The position numbers and the translations under genes are program-made. 9,127 nt of DNA, from positions 1 to 9,127 of the forward strand of contig JAYZDB010000109.1 of the NCBI GenBank assembly GCA_036338025.1, written 5' to 3'. A model generated the notes under the pieces. That model was not told the DNA's origin. It was given only the letters and a program-made list of their open reading frames with translations, and did no database searches. Of the stretch, positions 1 through 8,367 are shown piece by piece. The first letter of the stretch is position 1, and each line of letters starts with the position of its first letter. The stretch comes from JAYZDB01 sp036338025. GTDB lineage: Bacteria; Planctomycetota; UBA1135; UBA2386.

Positions 1-831
1 GCAGTCTGGACAAAGATGAGCTCTGCGACTCCGTCCCCCGAAGCTCGCAGCGGCCACGGTCTGGCCTACGACTCGCTGCGCAAGGTCGTCGTCTTGTTCG
101 GCGGTACCGGGAAGGCTGCTGCGCTTGGCGACACCTGGGAGTGGGACGGGGTGAGTTGGCGGCAGGTCACGCCGGCGACGACGTCTCCGACGCCTCGAAT
201 CGTGGAGAAGCTGGTGTACGATTCCCATCGCCGAAGGACGGTCATGTACGGCGGTTACAGCTTCAAGCAGCTCAATGAAACCTGGGAATACGACGGCACG
301 GACTGGGTGCTGGTGAGTACCCGGAACAGGCCTCCTTTCCGCCATGGATTTGACGTCGCTTTTGACGCTGGCCGCGGTCGGACCGTGCGCTTTGGTGGGG
401 ATGTCGGAGGGGACGAGACCTGGGAGTATTGGGGGACGCCGTGCCACATGGCCGCGGACGTCGGGACGATCTCGATCACAGCGGGCGGTACCCAGACGCT
501 CTCCCTGGATACCGGGTCGGTCTTCGCCAACAAGCCGTACTGGATCTTCGGGTCGATCACGGGTACCAGCCCCGGTATCACGCTCAACGGCATCGACATC
601 CCGCTGAACGTCGATGTCTACACGCAGCTGGCGATGCAGAACGTGACGGCGAACCCGCCGTACAAGGGGTTCCGATCGGCTCTCGATGCCAAGGGGGCTG
701 CGACGGCGCAGTTTATCCTGCCGGCGAACGCCTTGAGTGCCGGCTTCTCGCTCTACCACGCATACATCGTGTTCGATGCTTCGGGCAGGTTCTACGGCGC
801 CAGCAATCCGGTGACGCTCAAGTTGCAGTAG
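1..831 (+). CDS. Kelch-like repeat protein with C-terminal beta-rich domain, 5' truncated
   Basis: The frame is open from base 1, and the residues before the first ATG (base 16) continue the repeat pattern (a Trp five residues upstream matches the Trp that ends each repeat), so the ATG at 16 is probably internal and the gene starts outside the window. The visible 276 residues hold about three kelch-like blades. Their hydrophobic-x-Gly-Gly strands are at bases 94-105, 244-255 and 388-399 (48-50 residues apart), each followed by a TWEW or TWEY motif and, in the first two, by D-G-x-x-W. Such repeats form beta-propellers that bind proteins or sugars. From about base 440 the protein changes to a domain of roughly 130 residues rich in Gly, Ser, Thr and Leu with no repeats, of a type I associate with the ends of large secreted planctomycete proteins. 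Secretion is inferred, because the signal peptide would lie upstream of the window. No catalytic motif is visible and the function is unknown. Confidence 0.85.
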   Translation, partial: AVWTKMSSATPSPEARSGHGLAYDSLRKVVVLFGGTGKAAALGDTWEWDGVSWRQVTPATTSPTPRIVEKLVYDSHRRRTVMYGGYSFKQLNETWEYDGTDWVLVSTRNRPPFRHGFDVAFDAGRGRTVRFGGDVGGDETWEYWGTPCHMAADVGTISITAGGTQTLSLDTGSVFANKPYWIFGSITGTSPGITLNGIDIPLNVDVYTQLAMQNVTANPPYKGFRSALDAKGAATAQFILPANALSAGFSLYHAYIVFDASGRFYGASNPVTLKLQ

Positions 832-833
832 CT

Positions 834-856
834 GGCCGCGGGCGTGCCCGCTCGGC
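834..856 (+). terminator. Possible terminator hairpin after the kelch-repeat gene
   Basis: Three bases after the stop codon the sequence GCGGGC (838-843) is followed, after GT, by its exact complement GCCCGC (846-851). An outer GCC/GGC pair (835-837 with 854-856) extends the stem across a two-base bulge. There is no T-run after it, so it is not a classical intrinsic terminator. It may stop transcription weakly or protect the 3' end. Confidence 0.35.
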
Positions 857-1091
857 ATATGACACTGTGGCAGCCGGAATTTCCGCTGATGCTGCCAAAT
901 TGGCGTATACGGGGACCCCTGAGATCTGCGTGAGTGGCCGCAAGTCCCTTGTAAACAGGCTTTTGAACCAAGGGGTCTGCTGGCACGGGAATTGAATCCC
1001 ATTTGGCACGGGTGCGCGTGCGCGAACCCCTGAGAACCGGACGGTGCGTGTTCATCCGCCGGCCAAGCTGTCTGCACACACACGAAATATC
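857..1091 (+). other. Repeat-rich untranslated leader upstream of dnaK
   Basis: This stretch holds no convincing gene. It contains an inverted repeat GGCAGC/GCTGCC (869-874 with 891-896), an 11-base odd palindrome with half-sites GCCAA and TTGGC (894-904), and GTATAC (905-910). Further on are CCCTTG/CAAGGG (946-951 with 969-974) and GACCCCT/AGGGGTC (914-920 with 971-977). The 10-base sequence ACCCCTGAGA occurs twice in direct orientation (915-924 and 1026-1035). TGGCACGGG also occurs twice (981-989 and 1004-1012), and TGCGCG is tandemly duplicated at 1013-1024. The density suggests regulatory DNA or a structured 5' leader for dnaK. No CIRCE element (TTAGCACTC/GAGTGCTAA) and no Shine-Dalgarno before base 1092 are present. 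Confidence 0.5.
980..996 (+). promoter_or_regulatory. Sigma-54-like (-24/-12) promoter candidate for dnaK
   Basis: CTGGCACG (980-987), four bases, then TTGAA (992-996) follows the sigma-54 layout YTGGCACG-N4-TTGCW. The GG at 982-983 and the position of the -12 dinucleotide (994-995) have the required ten-base spacing. The -12 dinucleotide is GA rather than the nearly invariant GC, which is the main reason for doubt. A start about 12 bases downstream would give a leader of about 85 bases before the dnaK ATG. A second TGGCACGGG at 1004-1012 has no correctly spaced -12 element: GC lies one base too close, at 1016-1017. Confidence 0.3.
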
Positions 1092-3005
<1,914 letters not shown>

Positions 3006-3045
3006 ACCCTCGTTGGTCGGCTGGTTCGACCGACTGCTTAGTTCT

Positions 3046-3085
3046 ACCGCCCCGAGGTCGTAAGTCCGCGGGGCGGTGTTGTTTT
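3046..3085 (+). terminator. Intrinsic terminator after dnaK
   Basis: A perfect 9-base-pair GC-rich stem, ACCGCCCCG (3046-3054) with CGGGGCGGT (3069-3077), encloses a 14-base loop and is followed by the T-rich tract GTTGTTTT (3078-3085). It starts 41 bases after the dnaK stop. A smaller hairpin, GTCGG/CCGAC (3016-3020 with 3030-3034), lies just upstream and may help. This separates dnaK from the ABC-transporter operon. Confidence 0.85.
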
Positions 3086-3164
3086 CGGGTCAGCACGCGG
3101 GTCTCTCAGGGGTCGATTTCTGTTACCCGCCCTGGCCTCATCTACTACAACACGCGCCGACCCC

Positions 3165-4133
3165 ATGATCACCGTCCAGGATCTCACCAAGCACTTCGGG
3201 CAAACCCGCGCCGTCGACGGAATCTCGTTTGAAATCGACACGGGTGAAGTGGTCGGATTTCTTGGACCCAATGGTGCCGGTAAGACCACCACCATCCGCG
3301 TGTTGACTTGCTTTCATCCAGCCACGTCGGGACGCGCCGAAGTGGCTGGCTTCGACGTCTTCAAGCGACCCGACGATGTGCGCCGTAACGTCGGATACCT
3401 GTGCGAGAACGTCCCCTTGTATCCGGACCTGCGGGTCGAGGAGTTTCTGCACTACCGCGCGATGCTCAAGGGCGTGCCGAGGGGGCAACGGAAATCCGCG
3501 GTCGGCGCTGTCATGGAACGTTGCGGAGTCTTGGAGGTTCGGCGGAAGCTGGTCGGCCACGTATCTCGTGGCTACCGGCAGCGCGTCGGTCTGGCGGATG
3601 CATTGGTGGCTTCACCGTCGATCCTGATCCTCGATGAACCGACCTCGGGTCTCGATCCGAACCAACGCCGTCGTGTCAAGGAGTTGGTGCGCGAGTTGGC
3701 CATCGATCACACGATCTTGTTTTCCAGCCACATTCTCGCGGAGGTCGAGGACGTCAGCACCCGTGTCATCGTGATCGACGAGGGCAAGATCCAGGCTGAC
3801 GGCCAGCCTAAGGACTTGCTGGAGCGTAGCGAGGGGCGTCGTTTGACGGTCAGTGCTGCCTTGTCTCCGAGCGAAATGGCGGGGTGTCTCCGGGGGATCA
3901 CCGGCACCCGCGACCCCGTCTTCGATTCGGAAGATGCTGGCTTCTCGACCGTCAGTCTGGCGGTCGATGCCGGAGTCGATCCCCGGGACGAGGCCTTCGA
4001 TCGCTTGACCAAGGCCAGCGCCAGGATTCGCGAGTTGCGTCTCGATCTGCCTTCGCTCGAAGAGTTCTTCACGGATCTCACCTGTCGCGAGTCCACTGAC
4101 GATTCTGCACCGGACCGGGAGACCGAGGCCTGA
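3165..4133 (+). CDS. ABC transporter ATP-binding protein, GldA-like (ABC-2 exporter type)
   Basis: This is the cytoplasmic ATPase of an ABC-2-type transporter; ATP hydrolysis by a dimer would drive the permease encoded next. Of 322 residues, about 1-220 are the nucleotide-binding domain: Walker A GPNGAGKT (34-41), a Q-loop region reading GYLCEN with Glu81 where many ABC proteins have Gln, signature VSRGYRQRVGLA (133-144), Walker B ILILDEP (153-159, catalytic Glu158), D-loop GLDP and switch His189. The GY-x-x-E-N Q-loop and S-x-GYRQRVGLA signature are typical of the GldA/CcmA-like group. The remaining 100 residues are an accessory domain without a recognised motif, common in this group. The ATG at 3165 lies at the normal distance before the first beta strand (MITVQDLTK) and has no Shine-Dalgarno. 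The stop overlaps the permease start by one base (TGATG), which indicates coupled translation. Confidence 0.95.
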   Translation: MITVQDLTKHFGQTRAVDGISFEIDTGEVVGFLGPNGAGKTTTIRVLTCFHPATSGRAEVAGFDVFKRPDDVRRNVGYLCENVPLYPDLRVEEFLHYRAMLKGVPRGQRKSAVGAVMERCGVLEVRRKLVGHVSRGYRQRVGLADALVASPSILILDEPTSGLDPNQRRRVKELVRELAIDHTILFSSHILAEVEDVSTRVIVIDEGKIQADGQPKDLLERSEGRRLTVSAALSPSEMAGCLRGITGTRDPVFDSEDAGFSTVSLAVDAGVDPRDEAFDRLTKASARIRELRLDLPSLEEFFTDLTCRESTDDSAPDRETEA

Positions 4134-4906
4134 TGGGTGTCATCCTTGCCACGGTCAAAAAGGAGTTGATCTCCTACCTGTTCAGCCCGGTTGCCTACGT
4201 CATCGCCGTGGTGCTGTATTTCGCTCGCGGAGTCGAAGTCTACAACCTGGTCCTGTTCGCGGCGGGCAGCCACCTGGATACCACCACCTTCTCCTCCTAC
4301 TACGTCGTGCAGGGCAATACTGCCTACTTCTTCTTCGTACTGGTGCCCCCGATCTTGACCATGCGCTGCTTCGCGGAGGAGAAGCGTACCGGTTCCCTGG
4401 AGGTTCTGATGACCGCGCCGGTCCGTGACATGGAGGTCGTCGTGGGTAAGTGGATCGCGGCCTGCGTGTTCCTTGCGCTACTCTGGCTACCGACCTTGCC
4501 GATCTTGACCATGCTGTCCTCGGATTGGATGCTGGGCCAGACCATTACCTATGGGATCGTCGCGAGCTCGTACCTCGGTCTGTTCCTGCTCGGTTCGATG
4601 TTGTTGGCGGTCGGCGTCTTCACCAGCAGCCTTACCGACAATGTTCTGCTGGCGGCCATCATCGCGATGATCTTCAACGTGATGATGATCATGGCGCCGG
4701 GCTTCATCCATCCGCGCCTGGTGGACTGGTTTGGGGAGACCTACCTTGTCACTGCGTTCGTCGAGCAGACCAGCGTGTTCGATCATCTTCGGCATTGGTT
4801 CGGACGCGGCATGATCGACTCGAGCAAGGTGATGTTCTACCTGGGTGGTTGTGGCCTGTTCCTGTTCCTTACGGTGCGTTCGTTGGAGTCACGCAAATGG
4901 CAATAA
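4133..4906 (+). CDS. ABC-2 type permease, GldF-like
   Basis: This is the inner-membrane permease of the transporter. The 257 residues carry about six hydrophobic segments, at roughly 13-33, 63-78, 105-128, 140-160, 168-190 and 232-250. Between the second and third is the ABC-2 family motif CFAEEKRTGSLEVLMTAPV (79-97), which typically forms the cytoplasmic coupling region that contacts the ATPase. Length and topology fit GldF-type permeases, which form dimers. The start codon overlaps the ATPase stop (TGATG), and a GAGG sequence at 4125-4128 sits close upstream. The 3' end overlaps the next gene by ten bases. The substrate cannot be inferred. The peptide PILTM occurs twice, encoded by the same 16 bases (4349-4364 and 4499-4514). 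Confidence 0.93.
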   Translation: MGVILATVKKELISYLFSPVAYVIAVVLYFARGVEVYNLVLFAAGSHLDTTTFSSYYVVQGNTAYFFFVLVPPILTMRCFAEEKRTGSLEVLMTAPVRDMEVVVGKWIAACVFLALLWLPTLPILTMLSSDWMLGQTITYGIVASSYLGLFLLGSMLLAVGVFTSSLTDNVLLAAIIAMIFNVMMIMAPGFIHPRLVDWFGETYLVTAFVEQTSVFDHLRHWFGRGMIDSSKVMFYLGGCGLFLFLTVRSLESRKWQ

Positions 4907-6510
4907 ACCGTCGAAGACTGTCGGGTTGGACAGGCTTGTTGCTGGGCGCCGTGCTGGTGGTGGTGGCATGGGCCTGCTTCGTGGTGTTGGCGGCGCGTCC
5001 GGAACTGCGGTTCATCGTGGACCTGACGCCGAACCAGACTGCCTCGATCTCCGCCAAGACAACGCAACTCGTCGACCAGTTGGCGGACAGTCAGGCTCGC
5101 GTGGAGATCGCGACTTTCTTTGAGCAACCTCCGCGGGTCCAGAATCCGAACCGCGAACAGATGGCGGCGGTGAATCTGATCAACAAGGTCCGTGGCCTGA
5201 CCGTTGACTTGTTACGGCAATACAACGCGCTCGGCGGTGACCGTCTGCAGGTGTTCCACATCAACCCGCGGACCGATCCCGACCGTGCTCGCAAGTGGCA
5301 CGACCGGGTGGGGCCGGTGCGTGGCAACAATGTGGTGGTGGTGGCGGTGTTCCGGCCGAAGACGGGTGGCGGTGAATCTGTCCGTTCCGAGGAGTTGGTG
5401 ATCCTGTCTGAGCTGGTTGCCATCGACTACGGGAATCCCGGTCCTCGACCGGGTGGCCAGCAGGCGCGGCCGCTACCGAAGCTCGCCAACTACCTCGGTG
5501 AAGAGGCCATTACCTCGTCGATCAAGACCATGCTGTCGGGTGGGGCACCGTCGGTGTACATGCTCGATGGTCACCGCGAAAAACTGGCGAGCCGGGCTGA
5601 ACCCTACGACTACACCAACTTCGTCGCGGCTCTGCAGGAGGGAGGATTCAAGGTCAACACCCTCAACCTGGGGGACCAGGATATTCCGGAGAGCGCCACG
5701 GTGCTGGCGTGCTTCGAGCCGCGGGTCGAGTTCAAGCCTGATGAGTGCGACAAGCTCCTGAAATACCTGCGTCGCGGTGGACGCTTGTTCCTCAACCTGA
5801 GCTACACCGAACTGCCGTCGAGTTGGAACGTCCGGCTCGAGGGGCTGCTCGCCCCTCTTGGTTTGAAGGTCGGTAGCGAACTGGTTGCCCAATTCTGGGA
5901 CCGCGCCACCGCAGATCAGGTCGTCAAGCTCGAGATCACGCGGATGAATACGCGCCACAAGATCACCCAGGGCTTGTTCGCCAGTAAACGCAGCATCGCT
6001 CTACAAGAAGCGATCGAGATCCTCAGGATCGAGCCGACGCCGGCTGGGGTCTCCGCCGATGTCACTTTGTTGAAGTCATCGGACCGCTGCTGGCTGGCGG
6101 CACGCAAGCAGGACGGGCGTGTGGATCTGCGACCTCCAGGGGACCCGGCTTTCTACCAGTCCCGTTCGGTTGGGGCGATCGTCACCGTCGATGCCAAGGA
6201 TACCAATGGCCAGGCACGGCGGCATGCCGGCAAACTGGTGCTGGTAACCGGTGCTGGACTGCGCAACCACCTGATCGGGGAAGGTTCACAGCGAGACTTC
6301 GGACTCAACTGTCTCGAGTGGTTGGCGGAGCGTCGGATTCTGGTGCCGATCAGCAAGGCAGAGATGAAGATCGGAAATGTCGATCTCGGCAACAACGAGG
6401 ATGTGAAAGCGCAGCGCTTGTCCCGGATCCTGTGGACCCAGGTGGTGGTCATGCCCCTGGTGTTCATGTTCCTGGGGGTCGTCGTTGCGTGGCGCAGGAG
6501 GCGGATCTGA
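4897..6510 (+). CDS. GldG-family ABC transporter auxiliary protein
   Basis: This 537-residue protein is predicted to be a membrane-anchored partner of the preceding ATPase and permease. A basic N-terminus (INRRR) is followed by a transmembrane segment at about 12-33, then the sequence RFIVDLTPNQTASISAKT, the family hallmark (R-x-x-DLT, then S-I/L-S-x-x-T). A large soluble region follows, containing IP-x-x-ATVLACFEP near 260 and KYLRRGGRLFLNL (289-301), as in the GldG/ABC_transp_aux fold. A second transmembrane segment (about 511-530) ends in RRRRI. The soluble part is therefore predicted to lie on the outer face of the inner membrane. The ATG at 4897 is chosen over upstream in-frame codons because it has GGAG at 4885-4888, gives a clean membrane anchor, and overlaps the permease gene by only ten bases. 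In Bacteroidota, GldG works with GldA and GldF; the role here is unknown. Confidence 0.88.
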   Translation: MAINRRRLSGWTGLLLGAVLVVVAWACFVVLAARPELRFIVDLTPNQTASISAKTTQLVDQLADSQARVEIATFFEQPPRVQNPNREQMAAVNLINKVRGLTVDLLRQYNALGGDRLQVFHINPRTDPDRARKWHDRVGPVRGNNVVVVAVFRPKTGGGESVRSEELVILSELVAIDYGNPGPRPGGQQARPLPKLANYLGEEAITSSIKTMLSGGAPSVYMLDGHREKLASRAEPYDYTNFVAALQEGGFKVNTLNLGDQDIPESATVLACFEPRVEFKPDECDKLLKYLRRGGRLFLNLSYTELPSSWNVRLEGLLAPLGLKVGSELVAQFWDRATADQVVKLEITRMNTRHKITQGLFASKRSIALQEAIEILRIEPTPAGVSADVTLLKSSDRCWLAARKQDGRVDLRPPGDPAFYQSRSVGAIVTVDAKDTNGQARRHAGKLVLVTGAGLRNHLIGEGSQRDFGLNCLEWLAERRILVPISKAEMKIGNVDLGNNEDVKAQRLSRILWTQVVVMPLVFMFLGVVVAWRRRRI

Positions 6511-8276
6511 TGGGTTGGAAGACCAACGTGTCGCTGCTGGCTGCGGTTGGCGGCATGAGCTGGTACATGATCGCAAGGGGCGACCCGTTGCCGCCGACAC
6601 CACCGCCAGTGCAGTTGACCCAGGGGCTGCTGCCCGACAGCATCTGGAAGGCTCGACAGGTCAAGATCCAACGGGCCAGGCTCGAGCCGATGATTCTCGA
6701 TCTGGATCTCGCGCAGCGCAAGTTCACCATCTCGGACCCCACGCATGACGTCGCCTCGTTCGCGCTGCTGACCAGTATCTTCAGGATCTACGATTCGGCG
6801 CGATTGCTCCAGGGCTACACCGAGGAAGAGCTCAAGAACGACCCTGGCCTGATCGCCAAGATCGGTCTCGATAAGCCGCGCGCGACGGTTGAGGTGCGTT
6901 ATGACGGACAGACCACCAAGATCGGCCTGGGGCAGCCCTCCTTCCTGAAGGATGATGAGATCTACCTGCGGGTTGATGACCAGATCTACCGGGGCCCCAA
7001 GTCTCTTTTCACCTCGATCCAACACAACCCGGATGATTTGCGCGAGAAGTTCATGTTCACCGAGCTCGGGATCGGAGCTCTCAACAAGGTCCGGATCACC
7101 CGCCGGGTCGGCAAGAAGATGGTCGTGGATGCGGTCGAGACGTTGCCGAATGTCGGTTACCGGGTTGTTGAGCCACGCAACCTCCGCGTTGACATGGCCA
7201 TGGTCGAGGGCCTGGTCCAACAGGTTGGGGCTCTGAGTATCGCGAGTTTCGTCAGTGGAACGATCCCGGAGCATAGCCAACACGAACCTGACCTGGTCCT
7301 GGCCGTCGAGGGCGTGCATGGCAAAGAGACTCTTTCGGTGTTTGGAATTGGGGGCAAGGGTCCGCAGACCCCGGGGCCCTTTCTTGGCCGCTTGAGTGAG
7401 CGCAACGTGATGCTCGAGGTCTCCGGGATTGGCCTGCGAGACCTGGTCCAATGGGCCGGGTTGCTGCGTGCCCGTCATCTACTGAGTTTCGGTGAGGCGG
7501 CGATTCGTCGCATCGAGATCGCGGGGGCAGAGGGGGGTAGGAAGTTGGTCCTGGTCCGAGGCTCCGCTGAGAAGTTCTCGATGGTGGAACCTGTGCAGGG
7601 TCCGATCGCCGCCACCCCGGTCAGTGAGTTGCTGTTCGCCTTGGCGCACATGGAGGCGAAGGAATTCGTCGATGAGATTCCGGCGGCCGCCGGTCTCGGA
7701 GATGGGGACGACTACCTGACCCTGCGGGTTGGTTCCAGCCGCCGGGCTGCTTCGGTCACGATTCGGCTCGGCAGGGCGAACAAGGACGGGCTGGTCTACG
7801 CCCGGCGCGAGGAGGAATCGACCGGGGTCCTGCTGGCCGCCGACGTGGTCGAGAAGGTGCACCGACCTTGGCTGGACTTTGTTGGCACCCAACTGCCCAG
7901 GATGACGACGGGAGCCTATTGCGTCGAGGTGTTGCGTCCTGACGGCACGGAACTCGTCTACATCAATACCGATGGTGAGTGGCGACTCAAGGGTGCCAGG
8001 CCCGAGACGGACCCTGATGACGACTTGCTCGAATTGACGGACCTGCTCCGTAACGTTCGTGCCAGCAAGGCCGTGTTGGCGGATGCGATCCCGGAGGGAG
8101 CCAAGGGCGTTCGGGTGATCCTGCGGCAGCAGCCGTATCGAAACAGCGCCGCATTGGCGGAATATCGTCTCTACGCCTCTGGAAAGCACGTGATCTTGTC
8201 GCCCCCCAAGAGCAGCGGGGTGGTCTACCTCATGCGCCAGGGGGTGTTCCGCAAGGTCTTCCAACGCTGGCGCTGA
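6510..8276 (+). CDS. DUF4340-family protein, membrane anchored, with two similar modules
   Basis: The 588-residue protein has an N-terminal hydrophobic segment (about 7-22) followed by a Pro-rich stretch (PLPPTPPP), consistent with a signal anchor and an exported soluble body. The region around 118-180 has the DUF4340 pattern: IGLDKP, a beta-rich stretch with the iG element IGLGQ, YLRVDDQIYRG, and DDLREKFMF. A second similar pattern follows at about 394-465 (AGLGDGDDYLTLRV, IRLGRANKDGLVYAR, then a VHRPWLDF helix). DUF4340 genes commonly follow GldA/F/G-like genes, and the order here is the standard one. The ATG at 6510 overlaps the previous stop (TGATG) and has a strong Shine-Dalgarno AGGAGG at 6496-6501, eight bases away; upstream in-frame codons lie inside the previous gene. 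No catalytic motif is seen. The family's molecular function is not known to me. Confidence 0.85.
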   Translation: MGWKTNVSLLAAVGGMSWYMIARGDPLPPTPPPVQLTQGLLPDSIWKARQVKIQRARLEPMILDLDLAQRKFTISDPTHDVASFALLTSIFRIYDSARLLQGYTEEELKNDPGLIAKIGLDKPRATVEVRYDGQTTKIGLGQPSFLKDDEIYLRVDDQIYRGPKSLFTSIQHNPDDLREKFMFTELGIGALNKVRITRRVGKKMVVDAVETLPNVGYRVVEPRNLRVDMAMVEGLVQQVGALSIASFVSGTIPEHSQHEPDLVLAVEGVHGKETLSVFGIGGKGPQTPGPFLGRLSERNVMLEVSGIGLRDLVQWAGLLRARHLLSFGEAAIRRIEIAGAEGGRKLVLVRGSAEKFSMVEPVQGPIAATPVSELLFALAHMEAKEFVDEIPAAAGLGDGDDYLTLRVGSSRRAASVTIRLGRANKDGLVYARREEESTGVLLAADVVEKVHRPWLDFVGTQLPRMTTGAYCVEVLRPDGTELVYINTDGEWRLKGARPETDPDDDLLELTDLLRNVRASKAVLADAIPEGAKGVRVILRQQPYRNSAALAEYRLYASGKHVILSPPKSSGVVYLMRQGVFRKVFQRWR

Positions 8277-8282
8277 CGCCAG
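8267..8282 (+). terminator. Hairpin across the DUF4340 stop codon
   Basis: CTGGCG (8267-8272) and CGCCAG (8277-8282) form a perfect six-base stem whose four-base loop CTGA contains the TGA stop. An outer CCAA/TTGG pair (8261-8264 with 8286-8289) may add to it. No T-run follows, so termination is uncertain; it may instead mark or stabilise the operon's 3' end. Confidence 0.3.
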
Positions 8283-8339
8283 GACTTGGACCCATCCGGC
8301 GGCTGTAGAACTTCTGGTCACCTGCCCCGGACACCGCTC

Positions 8340-8367
8340 TTGGCCCATGACGAGTTCGGAGTAGAAT
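8340..8367 (+). promoter_or_regulatory. Sigma-70-type promoter candidate for the lipoprotein gene
   Basis: TTGGCC (8340-8345, four of six consensus bases) is separated by 16 bases from TAGAAT (8362-8367, five of six). The -10 box overlaps the first possible ATG (8366). Transcription would start near 8374, next to the in-frame ATG at 8375, which suggests a leaderless message if the promoter is real. The preceding 63 bases hold nothing else I can recognise apart from the hairpin at the upstream stop codon. Confidence 0.4.

Noticed and set aside
963..1004. Sigma-32-type heat-shock promoter using TTGAA (963-967) and TCCCATTT (997-1004)
   Set aside because: The -10-like part is good, but the spacing of 29 bases is about twice what is needed, and no -35 box lies at the right distance.
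985..1004. tRNA-like T-arm around GGGAATTGAATCCC
   Set aside because: The stem is only four bases, the loop is not TTCRANY, and no acceptor or anticodon arm could be assembled around it.
1044..1091. Extended dnaK start at the GTG at 1044
   Set aside because: It would add 16 residues unlike any DnaK N-terminus; the conserved protein begins at the ATG at 1092.
3097..3130. Inverted repeat GCGGGT/ACCCGC with a 22-base loop between the terminator and the ABC ATPase gene
   Set aside because: Six bases of GC-rich complement with a long loop is expected by chance in DNA of this composition.
3123..3151. Promoter for the ABC operon from TTACCC (3123-3128) and TACAAC (3146-3151)
   Set aside because: Spacing is 17 bases but both boxes match the consensus poorly. 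A promoter must lie between 3086 and 3164 or upstream, but I cannot place it.
4450..4896. Upstream in-frame start for the GldG-like gene
   Set aside because: The upstream part is an out-of-frame reading of the permease gene. The ATG at 4897 gives a proper membrane anchor and has a Shine-Dalgarno. The same reasoning rejects the upstream start at 6318 for the DUF4340 gene.
6153..8348. Two minus-strand frames in the same register, together about 2.2 kb with a single stop between them
   Set aside because: They lie wholly opposite the GldG-like and DUF4340 genes, whose family patterns and Shine-Dalgarno sites are convincing. The minus-strand translations look like codon-bias mirrors.
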